Positions 39,889-47,856 of a stretch of DNA of 64,000 nt are shown here, piece by piece; within the stretch, counting starts at the first letter, position 1; the number at the start of each line of letters is the position of its first letter. The notes beneath the pieces are model-generated. The model saw only the letters and a program-made list of their open reading frames with translations. It did not search any database and was not told the DNA's origin. A program made the position numbers and the translations under genes. This stretch comes from DATGYC01 sp035298385 (lineage in GTDB: Bacteria > Bacillota > Sulfobacillia > Symbiobacteriales > Symbiobacteriaceae): assembly GCA_035298385.1 (NCBI GenBank), contig DATGYC010000244.1, positions 1 through 64,000 on the forward strand, given 5' to 3'.

Positions 39889-40410
39889 CTACTTCCCCCC
39901 TGCCTGAAGCTGGGTCTCCAGCTCCTTGATTCGGTCTCTGAGCCTTGCGGCCTCCTCAAACTTCTCAGCCGATATGGCCTGTTGGAGCGCCACCCGGGCG
40001 CCCGAGAGCTCCCGCTGCATCCGCACCAGGCCCCCCGTCCGCTTGGGCGCCTTGCCCTGGTGGGTCTCTGCGCCGTGGATGCGTTTGATCAGCGGGGCGA
40101 GGTGTGGCCCAAGTTCGTCGTAGCAACGAGCACAACCCAGCCGACCGGTCTCAGCGAACTGGCTATAGGTCATGCCGCAGTGGGAGCAGGTCGGTTCAGC
40201 CTGCCGGACCGGGGTGCCGCCCCCTGCAAACGGGTTGGCGCCCTGACCGAGGAAGGAGGCGAGCAGTTGCTGAATCGAGAGGTTGGGGAGCCCGGTGGCG
40301 CCCCCTTGGGTGGCGCAGTTTTCACAGAGATGGCTCTCCTGCTTCTGTCCGTTAACAATCACCGTCTGGTGGTACGCGGCGGGACGGCTCCCGCACCGCT
40401 GACACTGCAT
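39889..40410 (-). CDS. mcsA: McsB activator McsA
   Basis: McsA activates McsB and helps it act on CtsR. The 173-residue product has four CxxC zinc motifs (CQRC, CENC, CSHC, CARC) and a C-terminal UVR domain (FEEAARLRDRIKELETQL). The ATG at 40410 lies ten bases after AGGGGT; the GTG at 40419 is too close to that site. It sits 16 bp after the ctsR stop in the classical ctsR-mcsA-mcsB-clpC order. Confidence 0.96.
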   Translation of the reverse strand: MQCQRCGSRPAAYHQTVIVNGQKQESHLCENCATQGGATGLPNLSIQQLLASFLGQGANPFAGGGTPVRQAEPTCSHCGMTYSQFAETGRLGCARCYDELGPHLAPLIKRIHGAETHQGKAPKRTGGLVRMQRELSGARVALQQAISAEKFEEAARLRDRIKELETQLQAGGK

Positions 40411-40426
40411 CTTCTTCACACCCCTG

Positions 40427-40882
40427 CTAGTGACGTGAAAGAGCCAAGAGCATAGCCTTCAGAACCGTGGCTCGGATTCGCTCGGCGTAGGGTGGGTCCA
40501 TCGCAAGACTCTCTTGCATGAGGGCCGCAGCCATAATGCTGGCCTCCCGCTCGGTCACCAACTTCCGCTCCAGGAGGAACGAGAGCATGGCGTACCCATC
40601 CTCTTGGGTGAGCCGTTGCCCGATGCGTTGGTGGACCAAGGTATGGAGCGCCTCGCCCTTCTCCATGTTTAACCGGACGATGCGAATGTAGCCACCGCCA
40701 CCGCGCCGACTTTCGACTACGTAACCGTGGACCGGGGTAAAGCGGGTGGTCATGACGTAGTTGATCTGGGACGGGGCGCAGTTGAACTTGGAGGCGAGCA
40801 TTGCACGCTGGATCTCAACGGTGCTGCTCTCTCGGAGCAGTCGCTTCAGGAAGGCTTCAATGTCGTCCGCGAGGTTGGCCAT
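40427..40882 (-). CDS. ctsR: Transcriptional repressor CtsR
   Basis: CtsR represses class III heat-shock genes and loses DNA binding on heating. The 151-residue product has the winged helix-turn-helix domain (ANLADDIEAFLKRLL onward, with the PSQINYVMTTRFTPVHGYVV recognition region) and the glycine-rich wing SRRGGGGYIRI that acts as the thermosensor. It heads the clpC operon and its own start region carries a CtsR box (40898-40914), consistent with autoregulation. Confidence 0.97.
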   Translation of the reverse strand: MANLADDIEAFLKRLLRESSTVEIQRAMLASKFNCAPSQINYVMTTRFTPVHGYVVESRRGGGGYIRIVRLNMEKGEALHTLVHQRIGQRLTQEDGYAMLSFLLERKLVTEREASIMAAALMQESLAMDPPYAERIRATVLKAMLLALSRH

Positions 40883-40897
40883 GATCCGCCCCCTTCG

Positions 40898-40945
40898 TTT
40901 GACGTTCTCTGACCTTAATGTAACCCGCTACTCCGACATCTGCAA
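40898..40945 (-). promoter_or_regulatory. ctsR promoter with overlapping CtsR box
   Basis: TTGCAG (40940-40945) and TACATT (40917-40922) are spaced by 17 bp on the minus strand. Just downstream of the -10, GGTCAGA-GAA-CGTCAAA (40898-40914) matches the tandem heptad CtsR consensus RGTCAAA-NAN-RGTCAAA with two mismatches. Confidence 0.85.
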
Positions 40946-41013
40946 CGGCTATCATGGGCTATTTTGCGCGATTCTGTTCGGTTTTCTTGGCCGGAGGCGA
41001 TGAATCGCGAGTT

Positions 41014-41030
41014 TCTGACCTTCTTTGACG
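41014..41030 (-). promoter_or_regulatory. Second CtsR box
   Basis: CGTCAAA-GAA-GGTCAGA on the minus strand uses the same two heptads as the promoter-proximal box, in swapped order, about 115 bp further upstream. It could allow looping or control a second start. Confidence 0.75.
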
Positions 41031-41041
41031 TTGTTTGTTGT

Positions 41042-41072
41042 AGACGGGGCGCCTGGATGGGGCGCCCCGTCT
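41042..41072. repeat. Strong GC hairpin upstream of the small HTH gene
   Basis: AGACGGGGCGCC (41042-41053) pairs perfectly with GGCGCCCCGTCT (41061-41072). GCTTGTTCCCTTTTGTTT follows on the plus strand. No plus-strand gene precedes it, so it may insulate the HTH gene or act in its leader. Confidence 0.6.
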
Positions 41073-41137
41073 GCTTGTTCCCTTTTGTTTAGGTTATGTC
41101 TGCTTGGCTATACTCAACGGTTGAGGTGATGAGCGCC

Positions 41138-41347
41138 GTGGACTGGATCTCGATCGATGAGGTGGCTGGGCTTCTGCAGTGTAGCCCAAACACGCTGCGA
41201 CGAAACGAGACGCCAGATGGGCGCTACTGCGCGATTATGGGCTCCTACATTCGAGTCTGGCGGATCCGTCAGGGCGTGAATTGGCAGCGACGGTACAGCC
41301 GGACGGAAGTTTTGCAGCTACGTAGACGGATGACGGCCCGTCTCTAG
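41138..41347 (+). CDS. Tiny HTH protein, MerR/BldC-like (69 aa), first copy
   Basis: The GTG at 41138 follows GAGGTG by eight or nine bases. The product begins VDWISIDEVAGLLQCSPNTL and reads as a single MerR-like winged helix (helix-turn-helix EVAGLLQCSPNTLRR, wing with YIRVWRI, then QRRYSRTEVLQLRRRM). It aligns along its full length with the second copy at 41540-41746. Like BldC it has no effector domain. Its stop codon shares the palindrome CTAG (41344-41347) with the stop of the opposing small membrane gene. Confidence 0.7.
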   Translation: MDWISIDEVAGLLQCSPNTLRRNETPDGRYCAIMGSYIRVWRIRQGVNWQRRYSRTEVLQLRRRMTARL

Positions 41348-41499
41348 CCCCGAATGAAGGCCGCAATGACCGTAGCCGCTGCCGTAATCAACGTGCCGGC
41401 CAGCCCGATCAGGGCGATTTGGATGCCGGGGTTCTCTCGTAGCCAGGTGCGGAGACTCCCGCCCCTCTTCTTATTCGCCTGGTCTTTTCGGTTGGCCAC
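41344..41499 (-). CDS. Small single-helix membrane protein (51 aa)
   Basis: The GTG at 41499 follows AAGGAAGGGG. The product has a basic N-terminus (ANRKDQANKKRGGSLRTW) and one C-terminal hydrophobic helix (IQIALIGLAGTLITAAATVI). It is convergent with the first small HTH gene, overlapping it by four bases, and divergent from the second. I do not recognise it. The arrangement of two small regulators around a small membrane protein suggests a functional cassette. Confidence 0.65.
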   Translation of the reverse strand: MANRKDQANKKRGGSLRTWLRENPGIQIALIGLAGTLITAAATVIAAFIRG

Positions 41500-41539
41500 T
41501 GGCGCCCCTTCCTTTCGAAAGTTGGTGTTATTGACGTTC

Positions 41540-41746
41540 ATGGATCTTGTCAACAGCCGCGTTGCCGCAGCCATGCTTGGCATCTCACCAACCACCTTGC
41601 GATCGTACGAGGATCATTCAGGCAGGTTTGTCCGGATCTATGGCTCGAAGCTTCATGTTTATCGAATCGGTAGTAGCCCCAGTTCTCAACGGCGGTACGA
41701 TCGTGACGAGATCAAGCGCCTCATTCGCCAGATGAGATTGTACTGA
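41540..41746 (+). CDS. Tiny HTH protein, MerR/BldC-like (68 aa), second copy
   Basis: The product begins MDLVNSRVAAAMLGISPTTL and continues with RSYEDHSGRFVRIYGSKL, then QRRYDRDEIKRLIRQM. It is a clear paralogue of 41138-41347: same spacing of ISPxTLR, the YxxxxxVYRI wing and the terminal QRRYxRxEIxxLxRxM helix. The ribosome-binding site is poor, and the frame stays open upstream to 41354, so the start is less certain than the frame. Binding to DNA as a dimer or stacked oligomer is inferred from the BldC family. Confidence 0.68.
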   Translation: MDLVNSRVAAAMLGISPTTLRSYEDHSGRFVRIYGSKLHVYRIGSSPSSQRRYDRDEIKRLIRQMRLY

Positions 41747-41868
41747 GGTATACGACGGTTATCCCTGCAATATGTCTCCTCTCTGCACGTTGCTCATGGC
41801 TCCCGCGGCACAGGAGTCGTGGCACCCGTATGCCTATCTGTACGACCCTAAACTGAAGAAAATGCGAA

Positions 41869-41899
41869 GAGGGCGCCCCCTTCCGCCGGGGGCGCCCTC
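41869..41899. terminator. Terminator after the RlmI-type methyltransferase gene
   Basis: GAGGGCGCCCCC (41869-41880) pairs with 41888-41899 around a 7-nt loop. A modest T-rich tract follows on both strands, so it may serve both converging transcripts. Confidence 0.75.
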
Positions 41900-41908
41900 A
41901 TTTGTCTG

Positions 41909-43084
41909 CTAGAGAACCTCGTAGATCAGGCACTTCAGGTAGTGGCTCTCCGGGTAGCCCACGACGATCGGGTGGTCCGGGGCCTGGGCCCGCACCTCGA
42001 CCAGGCGAAGCCGCCGGCGAGCATCAAAGGCCGCATCCTCCACTACTGCCTGGAAGAGGTCCGGGTTCATGTGGTAGGAGCAGGAGCAGGTGACCAGGAA
42101 GCCGCCCTCCGGCAGCATCTTCATGGCACGGAGGTTGATCTCCTTGTAGCCGCGAGCGGCACCTTCGAGGGCGCCCTTGTTCTTGGCAAAGGCGGGCGGG
42201 TCCAGGACGATCAGGTCGAACTGCTGCCGCTCGCTCTCCAGCCGGCGGAGGATGTCAAAGGCGTTCCCCTCCTCAAGCCGAATCTGGTTCTGCAGCCCGT
42301 TCAGCTCCGCGTTCGCCCGAACAGCCTGAAGCGCCTCGGCCGAAGCATCGACCGCCAGGACCTCGCCCGCGCCAGCCGCAGCGGCGTTGAGGGCGAAGCC
42401 GCCCACGTTCGAGAAGCAATCCAGGACCCGGTCGCCCGGCCGGATGAACTTGCGAATCGCAAAGCGGTTCTCCCGCTGATCCAGGAAGTAGCCGGTCTTC
42501 TGGCCCTCAGCTACGTCAACCTGCATCTTCAGGCCATTCTCCGTGATCACGAGCTTCGGATCAAACTCGCCGGTCAAGAAGCCCTTCCGTTGCTGCAGGC
42601 CCTCCAGCTCACGGACCGGAACGTCATTGCGCTCGTAGATGCCGCGCGGCTGGATCACGTCGTTAAGGGCTTCGACGATCTCGTCCAGCCACCGCTCGAT
42701 GCCGAGGGCGAGCGACTGGATCACGAGGATGTCGCCGAACTTGTCGACGATCAGGCCGGGGAGGAAGTCGGCCTCACCAAAGATGACCCGGCAGGAGTCG
42801 GTATCCTTCAGAACGCGCTGCCGGTACTGCCAGGCGCGCTCGATCCGCCGGCGAATGAAGGCGGCGTCGATCGGCTCATCGTGGCTGGTCATCATTCGGA
42901 CGATGATCTGGGACTTCGGGTTGATGTAGCCCTTGCCGAGGAACATTCCTCGGTTGCCGACCACGCTGACAATATCACCGGGCTGGTAGTCGCCCCGGAT
43001 GTTCTCTACCTCAGACTGAAAGACCCAGGGGTGACCATGGAGCACCCGCTCGTGGCGGCCCCGGGCCAGATTAACGACGGCCAT
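41909..43084 (-). CDS. Class I rRNA large-subunit methyltransferase, RlmI family
   Basis: The 391-residue product (ATG 43084 after GAGGAGGACG) has an N-terminal PUA domain (GRHERVLHGHPWVFQSEVEN), a linker with QSLALGIERWLDEI and a C-terminal Rossmann methyltransferase with VLDCFSNVGGFALNAAAAG (SAM site), DLIVLDPPAFAKNKGAL and VTCSCSYHM containing the catalytic cysteine. E. coli RlmI makes m5C1962 in 23S rRNA; this member has the same layout, so a 23S cytosine-C5 target is likely. An in-frame upstream reading to 43192 has no better site. Confidence 0.92.
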   Translation of the reverse strand: MAVVNLARGRHERVLHGHPWVFQSEVENIRGDYQPGDIVSVVGNRGMFLGKGYINPKSQIIVRMMTSHDEPIDAAFIRRRIERAWQYRQRVLKDTDSCRVIFGEADFLPGLIVDKFGDILVIQSLALGIERWLDEIVEALNDVIQPRGIYERNDVPVRELEGLQQRKGFLTGEFDPKLVITENGLKMQVDVAEGQKTGYFLDQRENRFAIRKFIRPGDRVLDCFSNVGGFALNAAAAGAGEVLAVDASAEALQAVRANAELNGLQNQIRLEEGNAFDILRRLESERQQFDLIVLDPPAFAKNKGALEGAARGYKEINLRAMKMLPEGGFLVTCSCSYHMNPDLFQAVVEDAAFDARRRLRLVEVRAQAPDHPIVVGYPESHYLKCLIYEVL

Positions 43085-43206
43085 AGCTGAATCGTCCTCC
43101 TCTTTCCATACCCACCTATAATCCTTGTTTTTCCTGAGGGCGTCAAGGGTAGTCAGGGTAGGCACCCGAATTCCAAACGTCACTCTGCGCAAAAGGGGTG
43201 GTACCC

Positions 43207-44232
43207 GTGAAGCGACTGGGTTGGCGCGGTCTCTTGCTCCTCGTTACCGGTCTGTTGCTGGCCATCCTGCCAGCAATCAGCTTCGCCCATGACCTCTTTA
43301 CCAGCACCTACACGGAGGGTGGCGTGAAGATCCGGATCGACGGCATTGACCTGCAGTATGATCCAGCTCCGTACATCGCGCCGCCGGGTCGGACGATGGT
43401 CCCGATGCGCGGACTCTTTGAGTCGCTGGGCGCCCAGGTCGAATGGGTGGCGGAGACGCAGACGATCCTAGCGACACGCGGTGACCGGGCGATTCAGCTG
43501 CGAATCGGCTCCAACGTGGCCTACGTCGATGGTGTAGCCCGGCCGATGGACGTGGCACCGGCGATCCAGCAAGAACGGACCTACGTCCCGCTCCGGTTCG
43601 TGGCCGAGGCGCTGAACGCCTCCGTCAACTGGGACCCGCGGGAGCAGAAGGCTTCGATTACCTCCTCCAGCACGCGGTTGCCGACCCTGGATCTTGCCGA
43701 TGGCACCAAGTTGCACTACCGGCTGACCATGGTCCAGCTCGCGATGCAGCGCCAACTGACGGTACAGATCGAGCAGCGGGAAGCCTTCCCGGGCGCCGCC
43801 TTGATCAAGATCTATGATCCCGCGCAGCCGGAACTGGCCCTTCGGCTGGAGCGTAACCAACTGGCCGACTCTAGCAAGCTTCTCCCGACCAATCTGGCGA
43901 TCGACGGCTCGGAGACGGCGCCCTGGATCTCCCGCGCGGTCTTCCGGACGCTCGTCAACGATAGCCAGGGGGCGACGGCTACTCTGGGCGGCCTGGCTCA
44001 GCAGGCTCAGGAGCCGGCAATGATGTCGCTGGAGGAGTCGACCACCTTTGTGCTGACGCTCCATGGCGTGCGCGTTGCTGTGCCGGCCCTTGTGGTCTTG
44101 ACGCCCAATGGCGATCGTCTCTGGGTGCTGGATGACGCCAACAACCCGCTTGTCCTGAAGGTTGAGGCGGTCGGCGCACCGATCGAGGGCGCCCCGGCCA
44201 CCTACGGTCTGCAGCTCGAGCAGGTGGAGTAG
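43207..44232 (+). CDS. Secreted protein with copper amine oxidase N-terminal-like (stalk) domain
   Basis: The GTG at 43207 follows AAAGGGGTGG. A signal peptide (KRLGWRGLLLLVTGLLLAIL...ISFAH) leads to a stalk domain at about residues 35-150, with the two signature strands APPGRTMVPMRGLFESLGAQ and QERTYVPLRFVAEALNASVN. These domains are common on the surface of Firmicutes and are thought to mediate wall or polymer contacts. The C-terminal 190 residues show no motif I recognise. It is divergent from the methyltransferase gene. Confidence 0.88.
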   Translation: MKRLGWRGLLLLVTGLLLAILPAISFAHDLFTSTYTEGGVKIRIDGIDLQYDPAPYIAPPGRTMVPMRGLFESLGAQVEWVAETQTILATRGDRAIQLRIGSNVAYVDGVARPMDVAPAIQQERTYVPLRFVAEALNASVNWDPREQKASITSSSTRLPTLDLADGTKLHYRLTMVQLAMQRQLTVQIEQREAFPGAALIKIYDPAQPELALRLERNQLADSSKLLPTNLAIDGSETAPWISRAVFRTLVNDSQGATATLGGLAQQAQEPAMMSLEESTTFVLTLHGVRVAVPALVVLTPNGDRLWVLDDANNPLVLKVEAVGAPIEGAPATYGLQLEQVE

Positions 44233-44273
44233 GGCTAAGTACGGGTATCCTACCTCCGCAAGGAGGGATGGAG

Positions 44274-44507
44274 ATGACGAAGAATCGACAGCGCGAGTCG
44301 GTCAGCGTGGATAACACCGGCAACTACGCCACCGGTCATACCTTACAGGCCGCCTCTGACCTGAAGGAGATCGGGCACGCAGTCCGGGAGACCATCTATG
44401 ACCGGACGCACCAGGAGACTGCGACGACGGATGGGTTGCCGGGCGCCCAAGCGGCCGCTGACCACCCGCACACGGGTTCGCAGCAAGGCGGGAGATCCGG
44501 CAAGTAA
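44274..44507 (+). CDS. Small hydrophilic, probably disordered protein (77 aa)
   Basis: AAGGAGG lies seven bases before the ATG at 44274. The product begins MTKNRQRESVSVDNTGNYAT and is rich in T, Q, G, H and D, with no hydrophobic core. Two other proteins of similar style occur at 46853-47080 and 54290-54580. A perfect 12-bp hairpin terminator follows. Such proteins are common in spore formers, but I see no SASP signature, so the role is unknown. Confidence 0.65.
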   Translation: MTKNRQRESVSVDNTGNYATGHTLQAASDLKEIGHAVRETIYDRTHQETATTDGLPGAQAAADHPHTGSQQGGRSGK

Positions 44508-44513
44508 GAGGAT

Positions 44514-44545
44514 GGCCCTGGGGAGCAACTCCCCAGGGCCGTTCC
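44514..44545 (+). terminator. Terminator of the 77-residue protein gene
   Basis: GGCCCTGGGGAG (44514-44525) pairs perfectly with 44529-44540 around CAA, followed by GTTCCCTTTA. It ends just before the stop of the converging EF-G paralogue. Confidence 0.78.
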
Positions 44546-44547
44546 CT

Positions 44548-46575
44548 TTACTCCGTCTCAGCCCGGCCGTGGTGCGCTGCCGCCTCGATGATCGGCTTAG
44601 CGTGGGCGGCGGGGACCTCATCGTAGTGATCGAACGCCATGCTGAACCGCCCTCGCCCCTGCGTCATCGAGCGCAGGTCGATCGCGTACCGATGCATCTC
44701 CGGCTGCGGGACGATCGCCTGGATCACCTGTTCACCATCCGTAGCGATCATCCCCATGATGCGGCCCCGGCGCTTATTCATGTCACCGAGGATCTCGCCC
44801 ATGTAGGCCTCGGGGACGCGGATCTCCACCTGCATCACCGGCTCCAGTAGGATCGGCTTGGCGCTCTGGAAGGCCTGGCGGAAGGCGTTCCGGGCCGCGA
44901 TCTTAAAGGCCATCTCCGAGGAGTCCACGTCATGGTATGACCCGTCCAGCAAGGTGCAGCGGATGCCGTGTACCGGGTAACCGGCCAGCACGCCATCAGC
45001 CATCGTCTCCTGGACGCCCTTATCGACCGCCGGCCGGTAGTTGATCGGGATCGCACCGGCGAAGATCCGATCGACGAACTCGTACTCCCCGGCCGGGTGG
45101 TGCTCAATCTCAATCTTGCAGTGGCCATACTGACCACGGCCGCCAGACTGCTTCTTGTGCTTGTACTCGGCCGTCGCCTTGCCCAGAATCGTCTCCCGAT
45201 AGGAGATCTTGGGCGCCTGGAGCGTCGCCTCGACGCCGAACTTCCGCTTCAGCCGCTCGATCATCACGTCCACGTGTGTCTCACCGATACCGGCAGCGAT
45301 CGTCTCTGCTGTGACTGGGTCCCGGTGAACGGTGAAGGTCTGATCCTCCTCCGTGAGCCGCAGGAGACCGGAACCGATCTTCTCCTCGTCGCCCTTGGAC
45401 TTGGGGAAGACGGCGACGCCAAAGACAGGTGCCGGGAACTCGACCGGCGCAAGCGTCTCTGCATGCGCCTCCGTACAGAGGGTATCATTCGTGCTAGTTG
45501 CCGCCAGCTTGGTCACAGCGATAATGTCGCCTGGGCCGGCCTCTGTCACCGACTCCTGCCCCTTGCCCTTCGGGATGAACAGGGCGGCTAGGCGCTCAGA
45601 CTTCCCGCTGGTGGCGTTGAAGACGGTAGAGTCAGGCCGGACCGTGCCCTGATAGATCCGCATCACCGACATGCGCCCGACGAACGGGTCGGCCATCGTC
45701 TTGAAGACGAGCGACTGGAAGGGGGCGCCCTCTTCGGCGGCGGTCGGCGCTGGGAAGTAGTCGCACAGGGCGTTCAGCAGACTGGCGGCACCGGCATTCT
45801 TGGTGGCCGCCGTGGCAAAGACTGGTAGAATCTGCCCCTTCTTGATGCCGAGCTGCAGGCCACGGAGCAGGTCAGCCTGGCTGAGGGCGCCCTCTTCCAG
45901 GAAGGCGATCGTTAGATCATCATCTGCTTCCGCAGCGAGTTCCGTCAGGCGTTCACGCAAGGCAGCGACCTCGGTCACCAGGTCTGCCGGGATGGGACTC
46001 TCGGTTAACTCCCGCCCGTCGAAGAGGTATGCCTTCTCCTGCACAACATCGACAACGCCCCGGAAGTTGGCCTCCTTGCCGATTGGGAGGTGGAAGGGGA
46101 CGACGCCCCGGCCGAAGGCTGCATAGAGCGATTCGACCGCCTTCTGGAAAGAGGCGTGCTCGCGGTCAAGCTTGTTGACGACGGCGCCCATGGCCACCCC
46201 CGCCTGCACGGCCTGCCGATAGGTCAACTCTGTACCCACCTGCACACCAGATGAGGCGTCAACCACCAGCAGGGCAGACTCCACCACACGCAGGGCGGCG
46301 ACCACTTCGCCCACAAAATCAAAGAACCCAGGGGTATCCAGCAGCGTAAGCTTTCGCTCACTCCATTCCAATGGGGCAATGCCCATAGCAATGGAGATCT
46401 GCCGCCGGATCTCCTCGGGTTCATGGTCGAGCAGACTGTGACCCTCATCCACGCGTCCAAGCCGATCGGTGACGCCGGACGTGAACAGCATGGCCTCTGC
46501 CAACGAGGTCTTGCCCACGCCACTGTGCCCAACGAGTGCCAGGTTCCGCAACTGCGCAGTCGGATACCTTCTCAC
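44548..46575 (-). CDS. EF-G-like GTPase, divergent paralogue of fusA
   Basis: The 675-residue protein has all EF-G domains: G domain, domain II (SLVFKTMADPFVGRMSVMRI), domain IV (QSGGRGQYGHCKIEIE) and domain V. The P-loop is GHSGVGKT (residues 16-23) instead of AHIDAGKT, followed by DTPG (FFDF in place of the usual HVDF) and NKLD. The switch I region is reworked. These changes mark the EF-G-II/FusA2 class, members of which are often inactive in translocation or work under stress. The GTG start follows GAGGAGGCGG. A leader with two large hairpins (46615-46724) precedes it. Confidence 0.92.
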   Translation of the reverse strand: MRRYPTAQLRNLALVGHSGVGKTSLAEAMLFTSGVTDRLGRVDEGHSLLDHEPEEIRRQISIAMGIAPLEWSERKLTLLDTPGFFDFVGEVVAALRVVESALLVVDASSGVQVGTELTYRQAVQAGVAMGAVVNKLDREHASFQKAVESLYAAFGRGVVPFHLPIGKEANFRGVVDVVQEKAYLFDGRELTESPIPADLVTEVAALRERLTELAAEADDDLTIAFLEEGALSQADLLRGLQLGIKKGQILPVFATAATKNAGAASLLNALCDYFPAPTAAEEGAPFQSLVFKTMADPFVGRMSVMRIYQGTVRPDSTVFNATSGKSERLAALFIPKGKGQESVTEAGPGDIIAVTKLAATSTNDTLCTEAHAETLAPVEFPAPVFGVAVFPKSKGDEEKIGSGLLRLTEEDQTFTVHRDPVTAETIAAGIGETHVDVMIERLKRKFGVEATLQAPKISYRETILGKATAEYKHKKQSGGRGQYGHCKIEIEHHPAGEYEFVDRIFAGAIPINYRPAVDKGVQETMADGVLAGYPVHGIRCTLLDGSYHDVDSSEMAFKIAARNAFRQAFQSAKPILLEPVMQVEIRVPEAYMGEILGDMNKRRGRIMGMIATDGEQVIQAIVPQPEMHRYAIDLRSMTQGRGRFSMAFDHYDEVPAAHAKPIIEAAAHHGRAETE

Positions 46576-46614
46576 GGCAACCGCCTCCTCAAGTGAAAAG
46601 ACTTGCGGCCGGTT

Positions 46615-46724
46615 AGCAATCTCCGAGGACGCTGCGATTTTCGCGCCCGCAGGGGATTGCTGACTGGAGAGATCGGCGACTTCCGCTGACGTAGTGATGG
46701 CAGGCCCGAAGGAAGTTGCCGATC
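46615..46724 (-). promoter_or_regulatory. Two-hairpin leader of the EF-G paralogue
   Basis: The first stem pairs GATCGGCGACTTCC (46671-46684) with 46711-46724 (one mismatch, 26-nt loop). The second pairs AGCAATCTCC (46615-46624) with 46652-46661 (one wobble). They stand in tandem 40-150 nt upstream of the start. No U-run follows either. This is all I see in the 277-bp gap, apart from the ribosome-binding site. Confidence 0.6.
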
Positions 46725-46852
46725 GATATATGTGGGGGACTAAAGATTTCGACTCTATCCTTCCGCCCTCCTGCCGCCTCTGGTGAATTTTATCTAGGCG
46801 AGACGCGTGCTATGTCCATTTGACGGGAAAGCTAGGGGTCGAGGTGAGCGCG

Positions 46853-47080
46853 ATGAGCAAGCGGCACGTGAACGTCCCCGGGCTGAATACCGATCACCAA
46901 GCGGGAAAGGATCCCTCCCCGCAGGGCCACCATCAGGCGGCCCATCGGACTGGCTACGACAACAGCGACCAGGACCCGGAGCGCCAGAAGTTTGAGAACT
47001 CCGAGCCGGGGCCTGATGTGCGGCAGGATGGCGTCTACTTCTACGGTTACAAGGGTGGACGAACGGAATCGGGCGAATAG
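46853..47080 (+). CDS. Small hydrophilic protein (75 aa)
   Basis: The ATG at 46853 follows GAGGTGAGCGCG. The product begins MSKRHVNVPGLNTDHQAGKD, is rich in D, H, Q, G and P, and ends GVYFYGYKGGRTESGE. A clean terminator follows. It resembles in style, not clearly in sequence, the proteins at 44274-44507 and 54290-54580. I do not recognise a family. Confidence 0.65.
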   Translation: MSKRHVNVPGLNTDHQAGKDPSPQGHHQAAHRTGYDNSDQDPERQKFENSEPGPDVRQDGVYFYGYKGGRTESGE

Positions 47081-47087
47081 GGATGGC

Positions 47088-47121
47088 AAAACCCCCGGGA
47101 TGACCGGGGGTTCGTTCTTTT
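47088..47121 (+). terminator. Terminator of the 75-residue protein gene
   Basis: AACCCCCGG (47090-47098) pairs with CCGGGGGTT (47104-47112), then CGTTCTTTT. The converging phosphatase transcript may share it. Confidence 0.8.
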
Positions 47122-47129
47122 GCGGCGGA

Positions 47130-47774
47130 CTACTCGCCCAGGACTAGCCGGACTAAGTCGTGCGGTTGCTCGACCCAGAAGTCGGGCTTTAGCGCCTCCA
47201 ATTCGGCGCGGTCTTGAATCGTCCAGCCGACGCAGATCGTCTTGACGCCAGCGTTTCGCCCGGTGCGAATATCGAAGTGGGTATCGCCCATCATCAGGAT
47301 CTCCGGTCCGGGCTGGACGCCTAGCTTTTCGCAGGCTACGTAGATGGACTCCGGGTCAGGCTTGGGCTTCTCGACTTGATCCACACCAATCAAGAGATCG
47401 AAGTACGGATGAAGGCCGGCCAGTTCCAGCCCCCGCCTGGCCAGCTGCGTATGCTTGGATGTCACAACCGCCAGCTTTACCCCGGCGGCATGGAGCTGGT
47501 GGATCGCCTCCTGGACTCCCTCATAGCGCTCGATCAACCGGTCATGATGCTCCAGATTGAAGGTGCGGTAGAAGTCGCAGAGCTCCTGCGCCCGATTCGC
47601 ATCGTAGCTAGCCATCGTGTTCATCAGGGTCTCACCGATGTGGGCCCGAATCGTCTCCCGTGGGATCGTAAGGTTCAAGCATGTACGGAAGACATGGTCG
47701 TAGGAGGCGATGATCAACTCGTTGGTGTTGATGAGGGTCCCATCAAGGTCGAAGAGTACAGTCGAAAAGCGCAT
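47130..47774 (-). CDS. HAD-superfamily phosphatase, PpaX-like
   Basis: The 214-residue product has HAD motif I FDLDGTLINT (residues 8-17), motif II VVTSK, motif III in KPKPDP and motif IV MMGDTHFDIRTGR. Proteins of this size with a helical cap include PpaX (pyrophosphatase) and phosphoglycolate phosphatase. The overall sequence (THFDIRTGRNAGVKTICVGW) is close to the PpaX type, so pyrophosphatase activity is a fair inference. AGGAGG precedes the ATG. Confidence 0.85.
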   Translation of the reverse strand: MRFSTVLFDLDGTLINTNELIIASYDHVFRTCLNLTIPRETIRAHIGETLMNTMASYDANRAQELCDFYRTFNLEHHDRLIERYEGVQEAIHQLHAAGVKLAVVTSKHTQLARRGLELAGLHPYFDLLIGVDQVEKPKPDPESIYVACEKLGVQPGPEILMMGDTHFDIRTGRNAGVKTICVGWTIQDRAELEALKPDFWVEQPHDLVRLVLGE

Positions 47775-47856
47775 GGGAGACCTCCTGACGTGTTCGCTCT
47801 GGGAGCAAAGGGCGCCCCTACCGGCGTGGCGAAGAGGGATTAGCGGGGGTGATCAG

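Noticed and set aside
46800..46852. Start of the 75-residue protein at an upstream ATG
   Set aside because: The ATG at 46853 has GAGGTGAGCG at the right distance; the upstream one has none.
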